Assembly: GCF_029892565.1 (NCBI RefSeq)
Contig: NZ_JARXVH010000002.1
Location: forward strand, 412,501-476,500
Length of the DNA: 64,000 nucleotides
DNA from: Streptomyces pseudovenezuelae
Lineage (GTDB): Bacteria; Actinomycetota; Actinomycetes; Streptomycetales; Streptomycetaceae
Direction: 5' to 3'
The notes below the pieces were generated by a model. That model was not told the DNA's origin. It made no database searches and saw only the letters and a list, made by a program, of their open reading frames with translations. Positions 53,277 to 62,911 of this stretch are shown here, piece after piece. Each line of letters starts with the position of its first letter. Within the stretch, counting starts at the first letter, position 1. A program made the translations under genes and the position numbers.

Positions 53277-54791
53277 TTGTCTTCCCCAAGAACCACCCAT
53301 CGCCGCGGCCCGAGCGATGAGGACACGTTGCGGCAGATGGGCTACAAGCCCCAACTGGCCCGCCGCATGGGCCCGTTCGGCAATTTCGCGCTCAGCTTCT
53401 CGATCATCTCGGTGCTGTCCGGGTGCATGACCTTGTTCGGGTTCGGGCTCGTCACCGGCGGTCCGGCCGTCATGCTGTGGGGCTGGGCCTTCGTCGGTCT
53501 GACGGTGCTGTGCTTGGGTGCCGCACTCGCCGAGGTCACCTCCGCCTACCCCGTCGCTGGTGCCCTCTTCTACATGGCCGGCAGGCTCGGCGGCCCCAAG
53601 TGGGGCTTCTATACCGGGTATTTGAACCTGTTGGGCCTGCTCGGCGGTATGGCCGGCGGCAGTTACGGCATGTCGCTGTTCGTCGGCGCCTGGCTCAACC
53701 TCCAGTGGGGCTTCACGCCCACCCCCGGGCGGACGATGGCCATCTGCGGCGCCATCCTGTTACTGCTCGCGGTGCTCAACCTGTTCGGGGTGCGGCTGGT
53801 GTCGGTGCTGAACTCGATCAGCGTGTGGTGGCACATCGGCGGCGTCGTGGCGATCGTCGGCGCCCTGGCCCTTATCCCCTCCCGCCATCAGTCGGCGAGC
53901 TTCGTGTTCACCCACTTCGCCAACACCACCGGGTGGGGCAACCATCTCTACGTGATCGCGCTGGGGCTGTTGCTCGCGCAGTACACCTTCTGCGGCTACG
54001 ACGCCTCCGCTCACCTCTCGGAGGAGACCGTCCATGCCCAGATATCGGCTGCCAAGGGCATCGTGAACTCCATCTTCTACTCCTGGATCGTGGGCTTCGT
54101 CCTGCTCGCCGGGATGCTGTTCGCGATCCAGGACTACGCCGGCACTGTCGGCAGTGCGACCGGGGTGCCGCCCGCGCAGATCTTCCTCGACGCCCTCGGC
54201 CTGACCGGCGCCAAGATCCTCCTGCTGGTCGTGATCGTCGCCCAGCTGTTCTGCGCGAACGCGGGCCTCGCCTCCGCCTCACGGATGGTGTTCGCGTTCT
54301 CCCGCGACGGCGCCCTGCCCTTCTCCAAGACCTGGCAGCGGCTGAGCCCCCGCACCAAGACCCCGGTCCCGGCCGTGTGGCTGTCGGTAGTCGTCCCCTT
54401 CGTCCTGGCCCTGCCGTCGCTGTACTCCCTGACCGCGTACTACGCGGTCACCGCGATCAACGTCATCGGTATCACCCCCGCCTACGCCATCCCCGTCTAC
54501 CTGCGCCTGCGCGCCGGAGACCGCTTCACCCCGGGCCCCTGGCACCTGGGCCGCTGGAGCAAACCCATCGGCTGGACCGCCGTCATCTGGGTCGCCTTCA
54601 TCACCGTGATGTTCTTGCTTCCGCAGGTCTCCCCAGTCACCAAGGACTCCTTCAACTACGCCCCCGTCGCGCTCGCGGCGGTGCTGGTCCTGGCCGCCAT
54701 CGGGTGGATGACCCGCGGGCGACGCAGCTACGGCATCCCCGAGTACGGCACCCAAGGCGAGCGCGCGCAGATGGCGGAGGACGTCGTATGA
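53277..54791 (+). CDS. APC-family amino acid/amine permease
   Basis: 504 aa from TTG 53277 with GGAGG 8 nt upstream. About 12 membrane helices; GPFGNFALSFSIISVLSG and TSAYPVAGALFYMAG are typical of the APC amino-acid/GABA permease group. It overlaps the glutamine-synthetase-like gene (ATGA), so the substrate is probably the amine that gene uses. Confidence 0.9.
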   Translation: MSSPRTTHRRGPSDEDTLRQMGYKPQLARRMGPFGNFALSFSIISVLSGCMTLFGFGLVTGGPAVMLWGWAFVGLTVLCLGAALAEVTSAYPVAGALFYMAGRLGGPKWGFYTGYLNLLGLLGGMAGGSYGMSLFVGAWLNLQWGFTPTPGRTMAICGAILLLLAVLNLFGVRLVSVLNSISVWWHIGGVVAIVGALALIPSRHQSASFVFTHFANTTGWGNHLYVIALGLLLAQYTFCGYDASAHLSEETVHAQISAAKGIVNSIFYSWIVGFVLLAGMLFAIQDYAGTVGSATGVPPAQIFLDALGLTGAKILLLVVIVAQLFCANAGLASASRMVFAFSRDGALPFSKTWQRLSPRTKTPVPAVWLSVVVPFVLALPSLYSLTAYYAVTAINVIGITPAYAIPVYLRLRAGDRFTPGPWHLGRWSKPIGWTAVIWVAFITVMFLLPQVSPVTKDSFNYAPVALAAVLVLAAIGWMTRGRRSYGIPEYGTQGERAQMAEDVV

Positions 54792-56188
54792 CCGACATCG
54801 CCTGCGACACCGCAGCAGACGGCCTCGCCCAGCATGAGGCCCCCGAGGCTTCCGACTTCGAGACCTTGCGCCACCTGGTGAAGCACGACACGGTGAAAAC
54901 CGTGTTGCTGGCCGTGCCCGACATGCAGGGGCGGCTGACGGGCAAGCGGTTCGACGCCGACCACTTCATCGATCACGTCGTGCCCAAGGGCAGCGACATG
55001 TGCGCCTACATCCTGGCCACCGACGCCGAGATGCGCCCGCTCGACGGCTTCGCCCTGGCTTCCGCCGACACCGGCTGGGGCGACATGAGCGTGCTCCCCG
55101 ACCCGGACGCCGTCTACCAGCTGGCCTGGATGAAACGCACAGCCCTGGTCTTCGCCGATGCCCTGGCCAACGACGGACAGCCCGTCAGCGTGGCGCCCCG
55201 GCGAATCCTGATGCACCAGCTCGAACGGCTCGCCGCCCGCGGCATCACCGCCCAGGTCGGTCTGGAGACCGAGTTCGTGCTGAGCTACGCCGACACGGGG
55301 GAGACCGGGCGGCGCGGGGCGCAGCCGGTGGCGAAGCGCAATCTCGACTACGCGCTCGACCACCCGCCGGTACTCACCCGCTACTTCGACGATTTGCAGG
55401 AATCTCTCGCCGGGATGGGCTGGCCGGTCGAGGCGATCAAGACGGAAGGCGCCTTGGGGCAGGTGGAGGTCACCTTCCCCTACGGCGATCCGCTGCGCGC
55501 GGCCGACGTCCACCTCCTGTTCAAGCACGCGGCCCGCACGCTCGCCGAACAGGCCGGTCTCGTGGCGAACTTCATGGCCGCTCCCCAGACCGGCACCGGC
55601 AGCGGCTGCCACATCCACTTCTCCCTCCTGGACCGTGACGGCGTACCGCTGTTCGCCGAAACCGACGGGCGCGTGCCGGACAAGGCCCTCCACGCCATCG
55701 GCGGGCTGCTCGATGTGCTGCCGCACCTGGCCCTGCTGTATGCCCCAACTCCCAACTCCTACAGGCGTTTTGTGCCCGGAACGTTCGCCCCGACGACGTT
55801 CACGTGGGGCCGCGACAACCGCACCTGCGCCATCCGAGCCGTCGGCCACGGCGACGACCTCCATCTGGAAAACCGCCTCCCCGGCGCCGACACCAACCCC
55901 TACCTCGCGATCGCGGCCGTCATCGCCGCCGTGCTGGCCGGCCTCGACCACAAGCTCGACCCGCCCAAGCCGTACATCGGCAGCGCCTTCCAGGACGTCA
56001 AGGCACTGCCGGTGCACGGCTCGCTGGAGGAGGCGCTCGCCGCTCTCCGGGACTGCCCGCTGCCCGCGAAAGACCTCCTCACCCCGGAGGTGGCCGCGCA
56101 CTACACGACCGCGGCCCGACACCAACTCGACCTCTACCGCACGACCGTGACCGACCTTGACTGGCGTCTGGGACTGGGCACGGCCTGA
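54788..56188 (+). CDS. glutamine-synthetase-family amine ligase
   Basis: 466 aa from ATG 54788. Metal- and ATP-site motifs are intact: GLETEFVL, GTGSGCHIHFS, PTPNSYRRFVPG, WGRDNRTCAIR and ENRLPGADTNPYLAIAAVIA. The N-terminal beta-grasp is short. It lacks the adenylylation Tyr region of GlnA-I. Coupling to a permease suggests a gamma-glutamyl-amine (e.g. polyamine or ethanolamine) ligase like GlnA3/GlnA4 or PuuA (inference), not general ammonia assimilation. Confidence 0.88.
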   Translation: MTDIACDTAADGLAQHEAPEASDFETLRHLVKHDTVKTVLLAVPDMQGRLTGKRFDADHFIDHVVPKGSDMCAYILATDAEMRPLDGFALASADTGWGDMSVLPDPDAVYQLAWMKRTALVFADALANDGQPVSVAPRRILMHQLERLAARGITAQVGLETEFVLSYADTGETGRRGAQPVAKRNLDYALDHPPVLTRYFDDLQESLAGMGWPVEAIKTEGALGQVEVTFPYGDPLRAADVHLLFKHAARTLAEQAGLVANFMAAPQTGTGSGCHIHFSLLDRDGVPLFAETDGRVPDKALHAIGGLLDVLPHLALLYAPTPNSYRRFVPGTFAPTTFTWGRDNRTCAIRAVGHGDDLHLENRLPGADTNPYLAIAAVIAAVLAGLDHKLDPPKPYIGSAFQDVKALPVHGSLEEALAALRDCPLPAKDLLTPEVAAHYTTAARHQLDLYRTTVTDLDWRLGLGTA

Positions 56189-56200
56189 GCGCCCCCGACC

Positions 56201-56244
56201 CCCGCGCGCGGCAGACCCCGTCGTCGCCAACTGCCGCGCGCGGG
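56201..56244 (+). terminator. terminator of the permease/ligase operon
   Basis: CCCGCGCGCGGCAG and CTGCCGCGCGCGGG form a perfect 14-bp stem with a 16-nt loop, 12 bp after the stop. Confidence 0.75.
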
Positions 56245-56305
56245 ACCGCACTTCGCCGCCGAGCACACAGCCCCGGCTGTGCTGTCGGTGACGGAGAGGC
56301 GGACC

Positions 56306-56349
56306 CCCTTCGTTCCCCGGGACCAGACGGTGGCCCGGGGGACGAAGGG
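56306..56349. terminator. second strong hairpin
   Basis: CCCTTCGTTCCCCGGG and CCCGGGGGACGAAGGG form a 16-bp stem with one G-T pair. It lies 45 bp before the next gene and could be a terminator or leader hairpin. Confidence 0.55.
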
Positions 56350-56394
56350 CCCCACGCAACCGACCAGACCGATCACTTCTCGACAGGACCATTT

Positions 56395-57231
56395 GTGACC
56401 GACACCCGCTTCACCGTGCTGGACGAGACCCAGCGCCATCCCGACCTGGTCAAATGGATCTCTCTGATCCTTCGCCAGGTGGCACCGACGGTGAACGAGA
56501 TAACCGGCCTCCCGCTCCCGCCGGCTGTCCGCTTCCGCCTGGTGACACCGAAGGCGTGGCGGGAGGAGGCCCGCCAGGGCCAGCACCGCATCCTTGCCCG
56601 CGACATCGCCGATCTGGAGCTGACCCCGCAGGAGATCGGCGGCATCCGGGGCGGGCTGAAGGCCATGGGATTCGTCCCGGTGCTGGTCTGGCCCCTGGTG
56701 CTCGCCAGTACCCAGGAGGCCGAGGACGGGCACGACGAGACGCTCATCGCGCCCAGGGCCCTGCACCACGGCGGCCTGTTGGTCGATGAAGCCGCTCTCC
56801 ACCAGCTCCTCATCCATGAACTCGTCCACCAGATGCAAACCGGTGCCCGCGGCGGCGCCGTGTGGGCGACGTTCTTCCCTCAGAAACGGGGGATCGCAAC
56901 ACCGGGCGTCTCGACCGTTCTTGAAGGACACGCGGCCTGGGCCGATCAGCAGGTCACCGCCCGTCTCCTTGGCGCACCGGCCGATCACCGGCAAGCGCCG
57001 AAGTCGCTGCGCTACCGCCTGTACAACGCGCTCCCCGGTATCCGCCGCCTCGGCCCCAGCCGTGCTGAGTACGAACAGGGCTCCCGCCTCATCGGACAGG
57101 CCGTCACCGAAGGCGGCACCGACCTGGTCAACCAGGTCCTGAAAGACGTGACCTACCTCCCCACCGAGGCGGAGATCACCGATCCCATGTCCTGGATCTA
57201 CCGCATCGAGCGGGGGCTGCCCCGTGCGTGA
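56395..57231 (+). CDS. HExxH zinc metallopeptidase-like protein
   Basis: 278 aa from GTG 56395. The motif LLIHELVHQMQTG supplies HExxH, and VLEGHAAWAD supplies a possible third ligand Glu, both in the order of zincin families near the F420-associated metallopeptidases. No signal peptide. It opens a five-gene chain of overlapping genes. Substrate unknown. Confidence 0.72.
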   Translation: MTDTRFTVLDETQRHPDLVKWISLILRQVAPTVNEITGLPLPPAVRFRLVTPKAWREEARQGQHRILARDIADLELTPQEIGGIRGGLKAMGFVPVLVWPLVLASTQEAEDGHDETLIAPRALHHGGLLVDEAALHQLLIHELVHQMQTGARGGAVWATFFPQKRGIATPGVSTVLEGHAAWADQQVTARLLGAPADHRQAPKSLRYRLYNALPGIRRLGPSRAEYEQGSRLIGQAVTEGGTDLVNQVLKDVTYLPTEAEITDPMSWIYRIERGLPRA

Positions 57232-57421
57232 TCTCCTGTCTCGCCCAGCGCGTCTCGACGACGTAGTCCGCATGGAGCGCATCACTGGCGTCGTCCTGGA
57301 CCTGCTGTTCGACCTGGCCCAGCAATCCGCCCGCTTCGGCTCCTGCCCGCAGCCGTGGGCGTCACTGGCTGCCTACGACGTCGATGACTTCGCGCCCTTC
57401 ACCACTGGAGGGCCTGCATGA
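57224..57421 (+). CDS. small hypothetical protein in overlapping operon
   Basis: 65 aa from GTG 57224, overlapping its upstream neighbour by 8 nt and the downstream gene by ATGA. Sequence MRDLLSRPARLDDVVRMERI has a helical look. No family recognised. Its double overlap supports it being a real gene. Confidence 0.6.
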   Translation: MRDLLSRPARLDDVVRMERITGVVLDLLFDLAQQSARFGSCPQPWASLAAYDVDDFAPFTTGGPA

Positions 57422-58545
57422 AGTCTCTCCACGTCGCACTGCTCGACTTGACAGACCGCCCCGCCCCCGAGCCCTCTGAGCAGACCGACGCGCCCGCCCG
57501 CCGTGTGGTGCGGCACGTGATCGGGCTGCTGCTCCTTGGCTGCTATTTCCCCCTGGCCGTCACGGCAGTGACCTCCGGCCACCTGTATGGCCTGTCGCTG
57601 TCGTTGACGACACAGACCAGATACGCGGTGATCTACGGCCAGTTCACTGTCGCGACCATCGTGTTCTGGTGGCTGTGCTGGCTGGTCTTCACCCGGACCC
57701 TGCTCAGCCGGGTCACCCCCCGACAGCGCCTCCTCCAGCGCGGCGCCGCCGTCCTGGCCGGAGCGGCGGGCATGTATTCAGCCGCGCCGTTCTCCATCGC
57801 GCTCGCACAGGTCGTCGGTCACGACGTGTTCGACTGCGTCCTGGCGTGGCTGGCCCTCGAAGTGTGCCGGACGCACCGGGTCTCCTTGCGAACCACCCTG
57901 CCCCGTACGGCAGTTGAGCGGTTGCGTGACTGGCAGATCACGATCACGGTCCTCTACGTATGCGTCGGCGGCGGCGTTCTCTCCTTCCTCCTGGTCCACC
58001 TCATCCGCTGGACCGGGGCCGGCGTGCCGGTCATGAAGGGCGGCCAGATGGCCACCCTCGGCGTCGACAACTTCGGGACCCTCGCCATCGGACTGGTGTC
58101 GACGGTGGCGCTGGAGGACGTGGTGATCGTCGCCACCACGACCGCCCTGCTGACCGCGGTACGCCGGCCCGCGTGGCAGATCTACACCCTGGTCTGCGTA
58201 CCCGAAGTACTCCTGCACGCCTACCTCGGGCTCCCCGCCATCGGCATGCTCGTGTTCGCCGCCGGCCGTGTCTGGCTGTACCGGCAGTACGGACGCCTTC
58301 TCCCCTTCATGGCCGCCCACTTCACCTTCGACCTCGTCGGCGGCGGCCTCATGCTCATGCAGGGGCTCCCCTTCTGGTACCGGCCCGCCCTGGGTCTCCT
58401 CTTCAGCCTGGTCGTCTCGTGGGCCGAGAACCGGCTGAAGAAGGCGGCGAAGTCGGCTCGTGCAGATGAACAGCCCCCGCCCGTCACGCCCGACGGTGAC
58501 ACGCCGAGGCCGACGGACCGTCCAGACCCGGTGAGCATCCAATGA
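57418..58545 (+). CDS. CPBP-like membrane protein
   Basis: 375 aa from ATG 57418. Eight or so membrane helices. The last third contains EDVVIVATTTALL, CVPEVLLHAYLGLP and MAAHFTFDLVGG, reminiscent of the CPBP (Abi) intramembrane protease motifs EExxxR, FxxxH and HxxxN/D; the first motif here is ED rather than EE, so activity is doubtful. In bacteriocin clusters such proteins often give immunity or process peptides; this one lies near a lanthipeptide cluster. Confidence 0.65.
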   Translation: MKSLHVALLDLTDRPAPEPSEQTDAPARRVVRHVIGLLLLGCYFPLAVTAVTSGHLYGLSLSLTTQTRYAVIYGQFTVATIVFWWLCWLVFTRTLLSRVTPRQRLLQRGAAVLAGAAGMYSAAPFSIALAQVVGHDVFDCVLAWLALEVCRTHRVSLRTTLPRTAVERLRDWQITITVLYVCVGGGVLSFLLVHLIRWTGAGVPVMKGGQMATLGVDNFGTLAIGLVSTVALEDVVIVATTTALLTAVRRPAWQIYTLVCVPEVLLHAYLGLPAIGMLVFAAGRVWLYRQYGRLLPFMAAHFTFDLVGGGLMLMQGLPFWYRPALGLLFSLVVSWAENRLKKAAKSARADEQPPPVTPDGDTPRPTDRPDPVSIQ

Positions 58546-58778
58546 CCTCCGCCTTCGTGCCGCGTGCGAGGTCTGGCCGCCTCTGCAACCGGATGCGCAC
58601 TGGTGACTGGGATGCCGAACGGGCCATCAACTCCGGCCCTGCCGCCGAGTGTGAGTCTCTGCGGCAAAAGGCCGGAAGCACCACCGGCGGGCCACCACAC
58701 CGCGTGAAGCCCGTTGGGCAACGCACGTGCTCCAGCCGGGATTCGAAGATCCACCTCGACCAAGGAGGAGAACCATGA
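58542..58778 (+). CDS. 78-aa protein bridging two overlapping genes
   Basis: From ATG 58542, sharing ATGA with the membrane gene before it and ending in ATGA with the Nudix start. It reads MTSAFVPRARSGRLCNRMRT... with no clear fold, Cys at three places. Its double coupling supports translation even though sequence gives no function. Confidence 0.5.
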   Translation: MTSAFVPRARSGRLCNRMRTGDWDAERAINSGPAAECESLRQKAGSTTGGPPHRVKPVGQRTCSSRDSKIHLDQGGEP

Positions 58779-59269
58779 CCGCGCGAGACCACTTCACCGA
58801 TCCGCCCCCGCGCCGCCTCGGGGCGCTGGGCATCATCCGCACCTCCGCCGGTGCAGTACTGATGACCGAGAAGGGGCAGGACGCCCTCAGGGGCGTGGAG
58901 CGCAAACCCTGGTTCCACCCGGGCGGCTGCGTGGAGGAGAACGAGCCGATCCTCGACGGCCTGGTACGCACCATCAGCGCGAAGCTCGGCATCACGGTGA
59001 AGCCGGGCCGCTTACTGGCCGTGCACCACATGTACGACCAGCAGCACAAGACGCACCTGTCGAAGGAAGGAATCAACTTCCTCTTCGACTGCGGGGTCAT
59101 CGACGAGGACACGCCGTTCGTGTTCGGCGGCAGTATCCAGGGCGCGCAGTGGATGCTCCCGGACGAGCTGGATGAGCACCTGACTCCGTTCACAGCGGCG
59201 CGTACGCACGCGGCGCTGCGGGCGCTGTCCGGCGGCGATGTGGAAGTGCTCGCCGGCCACCCCCTGTAG
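58775..59269 (+). CDS. Nudix-fold protein with degenerate Nudix box
   Basis: 164 aa from ATG 58775 with AAGGAGGAG upstream. The fold is Nudix-like (ALGIIRTSAGAVLMTEKGQD, KPWFHPGGCVEENEP, LAVHHMYDQQHKTH). The box expected as Gx5Ex7REUxEExGU reads GGCVEENEPILDGLVRTIS, then AKLGI: the REUxEE acids are replaced. Metal-dependent hydrolysis is therefore doubtful; a binding role is possible. Confidence 0.7.
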   Translation: MTARDHFTDPPPRRLGALGIIRTSAGAVLMTEKGQDALRGVERKPWFHPGGCVEENEPILDGLVRTISAKLGITVKPGRLLAVHHMYDQQHKTHLSKEGINFLFDCGVIDEDTPFVFGGSIQGAQWMLPDELDEHLTPFTAARTHAALRALSGGDVEVLAGHPL

Positions 59270-59587
59270 TGCCGGTCGACCGGCGCTGGTGGTCCGAAGA
59301 CGACTCACCACCACATCTTCCGCGTCACGCTCGATGGCGACTGCTTCTCGGACGTTCTCAACCAGCAAGTCGCGAAGTTTGCCGCCTAGTTGACGTCCGC
59401 TCTGGTGAGCTGGCTGCTTCGAGCCAGGCTCATTGGGGCGGCACGCCGGCCCGAGGTTAGCGGTCCATAGCGCCTCAGGCCGGTGGCCGGGAACTGCCTC
59501 CGTGGCGTAGCTGCCTCAATACGCTCCGCACGCAGGCACCCGGTCGTACCACCGTTCACAACTCGCATTCGACGAACAGGAGTTGGC
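59270..59587. other. lanthipeptide leader region with a peptide fragment
   Basis: The frame that ends the Nudix gene reopens after the stop and reads THHHIFRVTLDGDCFSDVLN to TAG near 59391. This looks like part of a protein but has no start. The remainder should contain the promoter of the lanthipeptide precursor. Confidence 0.35.
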
Positions 59588-59755
59588 ATGAACCCCAACA
59601 TCAACCACACCACCACGGCGATCCCGGTGACCGCCTCGGACGGTTTCGACCTCGACGTGAGGCTGGTCGAGGTCGGCGACTCCGCCGGTCTGGTCAACCT
59701 GACGGACGACGGGTGCGGCGAGACCTGCGGCGCCTGCACCACCAACGTGGCCTGA
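59588..59755 (+). CDS. fxlA: FxLD-family class I lanthipeptide precursor
   Basis: 55 aa from ATG 59588 with GGAG 7 nt upstream. The leader holds the FDLD box (residues 20-23) followed by VRLVE, the recognition motif of FxLD lanthipeptides. The core region has three Cys (43, 47, 50) and Ser/Thr residues (T39, T46, T51, T52) in LTDDGCGETCGACTTNVA. These can form up to three thioether rings. Followed 85 bp later by the dehydratase gene. Confidence 0.88.
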   Translation: MNPNINHTTTAIPVTASDGFDLDVRLVEVGDSAGLVNLTDDGCGETCGACTTNVA

Positions 59756-59839
59756 CCTAAGGCACACGGTACCCAGGCCGGTGTCTTTGTGACCCGCAGT
59801 GCGAAGGCACCGGCCGCCCGTCTGGACCAGGAGATTGTG

Positions 59840-62800
59840 ATGGCTTCGAGCACCGCGTTCCGTGCTGGTACGACCGCGCTCGTCCGTGCGGTCGCTCGGC
59901 CGGAGCTTCCTGTCTCTCCGTGTCCCGACCTCGACGACCTTTCCCCCGATGGCGAGGCAGCCCGGCTCGCATGGTTGCGGGAGGTGTGGTCCGACGAAGA
60001 CGTAGCCGAGGCACTGGAGCACGCCAGCCCTGTCCTCGCCTCCCGGGTGCTTGCCCTGTGTTCCTCCAGCACTCCCGCCGCGCGTGACGTGCGGCGCGCT
60101 GTCTCCTCCGTGGCGCGCTACGTGTTGCGTGCCGAACAACGGGCCACGCCGTTCGGCCTGTTCGCCGGTGTGGCCTCGGCCATGATCGGTCCGCAGGCGC
60201 GCGCGAAGTGGGGCTCGGACCATGTTGTCATCGGCCGGGCGAGCGCGGAGTGGCTGAGGGCCGTTGTCGAACGGCTGGAGTCGTGCCCCGAACTCCTGGA
60301 GCGCCTTCCGGTGATCGTCAACAACACCGCGACGCGACGCGGTGACCGCCTCATCGTGCCGTACCAGGCCGACGCGCAAAGTGACCGGCGGCGTGCGGTT
60401 GAGGCATCCGTGGCGCTGACCGAACCGGTGCGGGCGGTTCTGGAGGCGGCCCGCGAGTCCATTTGCGCCGGAGATCTTGCGGACAAGCTGGTTGCGGACT
60501 TCCCCGGAGCAGGCCCGGGAAGGGCACCACGGCTCGTGGAGAGGCTGATCCGGAACGAGGTCCTGATCACCAGCCTGCACGCACCAAGTACCGAGACCGA
60601 CGCCCTGGACTACCTGTTGGCGCAGCTCAACGCCGTGGAGGCCGACACCGTCACCCAGGTCGTCGATACGATTCGCGAACTCCGGGCTGTCCAGACCGAC
60701 TTGCGTGGCTGCGGCTCTCGCGGCGGTAGGGGCCGCGCCGCCGCGCGGATGCGGGCTCTGGTTCCTGCCCTGCGCCGTCACCCCCTCGCTCTCGACCTGC
60801 GTCTGGACGCCGAGGTAGAGCTGCCGCACGAGGTTGCGCGCGAGGTCGAGCGGGCAGTGGGCGTCCTGGCCCGGGTCGGCGCACTGCCGTACGGGACCGC
60901 GGCGTGGAAGGCGTACCAGCGACGCTTCTACGAGCGGTACGGCATCGGCACGATGGTGCCGCTCACCGAAGTCGTCGCCGACAGCGGCACGGGTTTCCCC
61001 GACGGGTATCCCGGTGCCCACTCCGACGGACTCCGCTCCCGCCTTTCTGCACGCGACGACACCCTGGTGCGGCTGGCGCAGGCCGCCGTCCTCGACGGCC
61101 GCGACGAAGTGGTTCTCACCGATGAACTGATCGCGGCGATGGATCTGGGACCCGAGAACCCCAGGGTGCCGCCGCACCTGGAGGTCGGGGTCCGGGTGCA
61201 CGCAGCCGGCATCGAAGAACTGCAGCGCGGGCACTTCCGGCTGGAGGTCGCGAGCGTGTCCCGCGGCATCGGGGTCACCACCGGCCGGTTCCTCGCCGTG
61301 CTGGCCCCCGAGAACCGCAGTCGCCTGTCGGCGGAACTGGCCGACCTCCCGACCGCGGACGACAACACCGTCCCCGCCCAGCTGTCGTTCCCGCCACTAC
61401 TGCCCACGAGCGCCCACGTCGCCCGCGCTCCGCAGGTCCTGTCCACCGTGATCAGCGTGCAGGAGCACCGTTCCACCAGCAGCGACGTCCTCACGCCCGA
61501 CGACCTGGCGGTGGCCTGCGACGGCCGCCGCATGTATCTGGCCGCCCCCGAGCGCGGGCAGCGGATCGAGCCCGTGGGGATGCACGCCCTGAATCTCAAG
61601 GACCACACCCCGCCGCTGGTCCGCTTCCTCACCGAACTCCCGCGCGCCCAGTGCGCCCAGGTCACCCAGTTCAACTGGGGCGCCGCGACCGCGATGCCGT
61701 TCCTGCCCCGGCTGCGCTACGGCCGTACGATCCTCGCCGCCGCACAGTGGCGCCTGGAAGCCTCCGAACTCCCCGGCCGCGACCGTCCCCAGGCCCTGTG
61801 GGACACCGCTCTTGAGGAGTGGCGGACCCGGCGGCGGATGCCTCAGCGGGTCGCCCTGGCCGAGGAGGACCGTCGTCTGCTCCTCGACCTCGACCAGGCC
61901 GCCCACCGCACCCTGCTGCGCCAGCACCTCGACCGCACCCGCCTCGCCGTCCTCGTCGAGGGCCCGGACGCCGACGCCTACAGCTGGTGCGAGGGCCGCG
62001 CGCACGAGGTCGTCGTCCCCCTCAGGGCCACACGGCCCCCGGCATGGCCGCTCCTGCCGACCCCCGCACCGGCCCGCACGTTCTCTCCAGCGCAGATCCA
62101 GACTCCCGGCGTCTCGGCCCTGCTGCTGGCCACCCTGTACGGCGACCGGCGCCGTCAAGACACGCTCCTCGCCCAGCACATCCCCGGCTTGCTGGACCAA
62201 CTCGGCAGCCCACCATGGTGGTTCATCCGCTTCCGCGACCCCGGCCATCACCTCCGGGTACGCATCGCCCTGCCTGATCCCGGAGCCTTCGCCGCGACCG
62301 CCTACGCCGTCGGCACCTGGGCCAACGAACTGCGCACCGCCGGGCTGCTGTCGGACGTGCGCTTCCCCACCTCCTACCGCGAGATGGGCCGTTGGGGCTC
62401 CGGCACTGCCTGGGACGCCGCCGAGAATGTGTTCCGCGCTGACTCGCGAGCCGTCGTCACTCAGCTCTCCCAATCCCTCCGGCCGCATCCGCGTGCGCTG
62501 GTCGCGGCGCACACCATCTCCATCGCCACCGCGTTCCTCGGTAGCCACGAGGCCGGGATGCGCTGGCTGATCGACCACATTCCGCCCAACGCGCCCGCGC
62601 CGGTGGCGCGTCCACAGTTCACCGAGACAGTACGGCTGGCCGACCCGTCCGGCGACTGGGCGGCACTGCGCGACGTTCCCGGTGGACAGGCCATCGTGGA
62701 GGCGTGGGCCGAACGGGACGTGGCGCTTGCCGCCTACCACCCCCACCTCCTAGGCCCGGGGACTCAAGGCATCCGCCTGGACGACGTTCTCTCCTCTCTC

Positions 62801-62911
62801 CTGCACGTCCACTTCGTGCGGCACCTGGCGGTCGACTTCCCCGAGGAAGCGATCTGCCTGTATCTCGCCCGCGCCGCTGCCCTGGCCTGGATCTCTCGGA
62901 GGACACGGTGA
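59840..62911 (+). CDS. fxlB: class I lanthipeptide dehydratase (LanB)
   Basis: 1023 aa from ATG 59840 with GGAG 7 nt upstream; GTG 59789 is also open. The N-terminal glutamylation domain has ASPVLASRVLALCSS and RYVLRAEQRATPFGLFAGV. The C-terminal elimination domain (SpaB_C) begins near residue 740 with PWWFIRFRDPGHHLRVRIAL (about 793-812). It dehydrates Ser/Thr of the precursor using glutamyl-tRNA. Overlaps the cyclase gene (GTGA). Full length and intact. Confidence 0.93.
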   Translation: MASSTAFRAGTTALVRAVARPELPVSPCPDLDDLSPDGEAARLAWLREVWSDEDVAEALEHASPVLASRVLALCSSSTPAARDVRRAVSSVARYVLRAEQRATPFGLFAGVASAMIGPQARAKWGSDHVVIGRASAEWLRAVVERLESCPELLERLPVIVNNTATRRGDRLIVPYQADAQSDRRRAVEASVALTEPVRAVLEAARESICAGDLADKLVADFPGAGPGRAPRLVERLIRNEVLITSLHAPSTETDALDYLLAQLNAVEADTVTQVVDTIRELRAVQTDLRGCGSRGGRGRAAARMRALVPALRRHPLALDLRLDAEVELPHEVAREVERAVGVLARVGALPYGTAAWKAYQRRFYERYGIGTMVPLTEVVADSGTGFPDGYPGAHSDGLRSRLSARDDTLVRLAQAAVLDGRDEVVLTDELIAAMDLGPENPRVPPHLEVGVRVHAAGIEELQRGHFRLEVASVSRGIGVTTGRFLAVLAPENRSRLSAELADLPTADDNTVPAQLSFPPLLPTSAHVARAPQVLSTVISVQEHRSTSSDVLTPDDLAVACDGRRMYLAAPERGQRIEPVGMHALNLKDHTPPLVRFLTELPRAQCAQVTQFNWGAATAMPFLPRLRYGRTILAAAQWRLEASELPGRDRPQALWDTALEEWRTRRRMPQRVALAEEDRRLLLDLDQAAHRTLLRQHLDRTRLAVLVEGPDADAYSWCEGRAHEVVVPLRATRPPAWPLLPTPAPARTFSPAQIQTPGVSALLLATLYGDRRRQDTLLAQHIPGLLDQLGSPPWWFIRFRDPGHHLRVRIALPDPGAFAATAYAVGTWANELRTAGLLSDVRFPTSYREMGRWGSGTAWDAAENVFRADSRAVVTQLSQSLRPHPRALVAAHTISIATAFLGSHEAGMRWLIDHIPPNAPAPVARPQFTETVRLADPSGDWAALRDVPGGQAIVEAWAERDVALAAYHPHLLGPGTQGIRLDDVLSSLLHVHFVRHLAVDFPEEAICLYLARAAALAWISRRTR

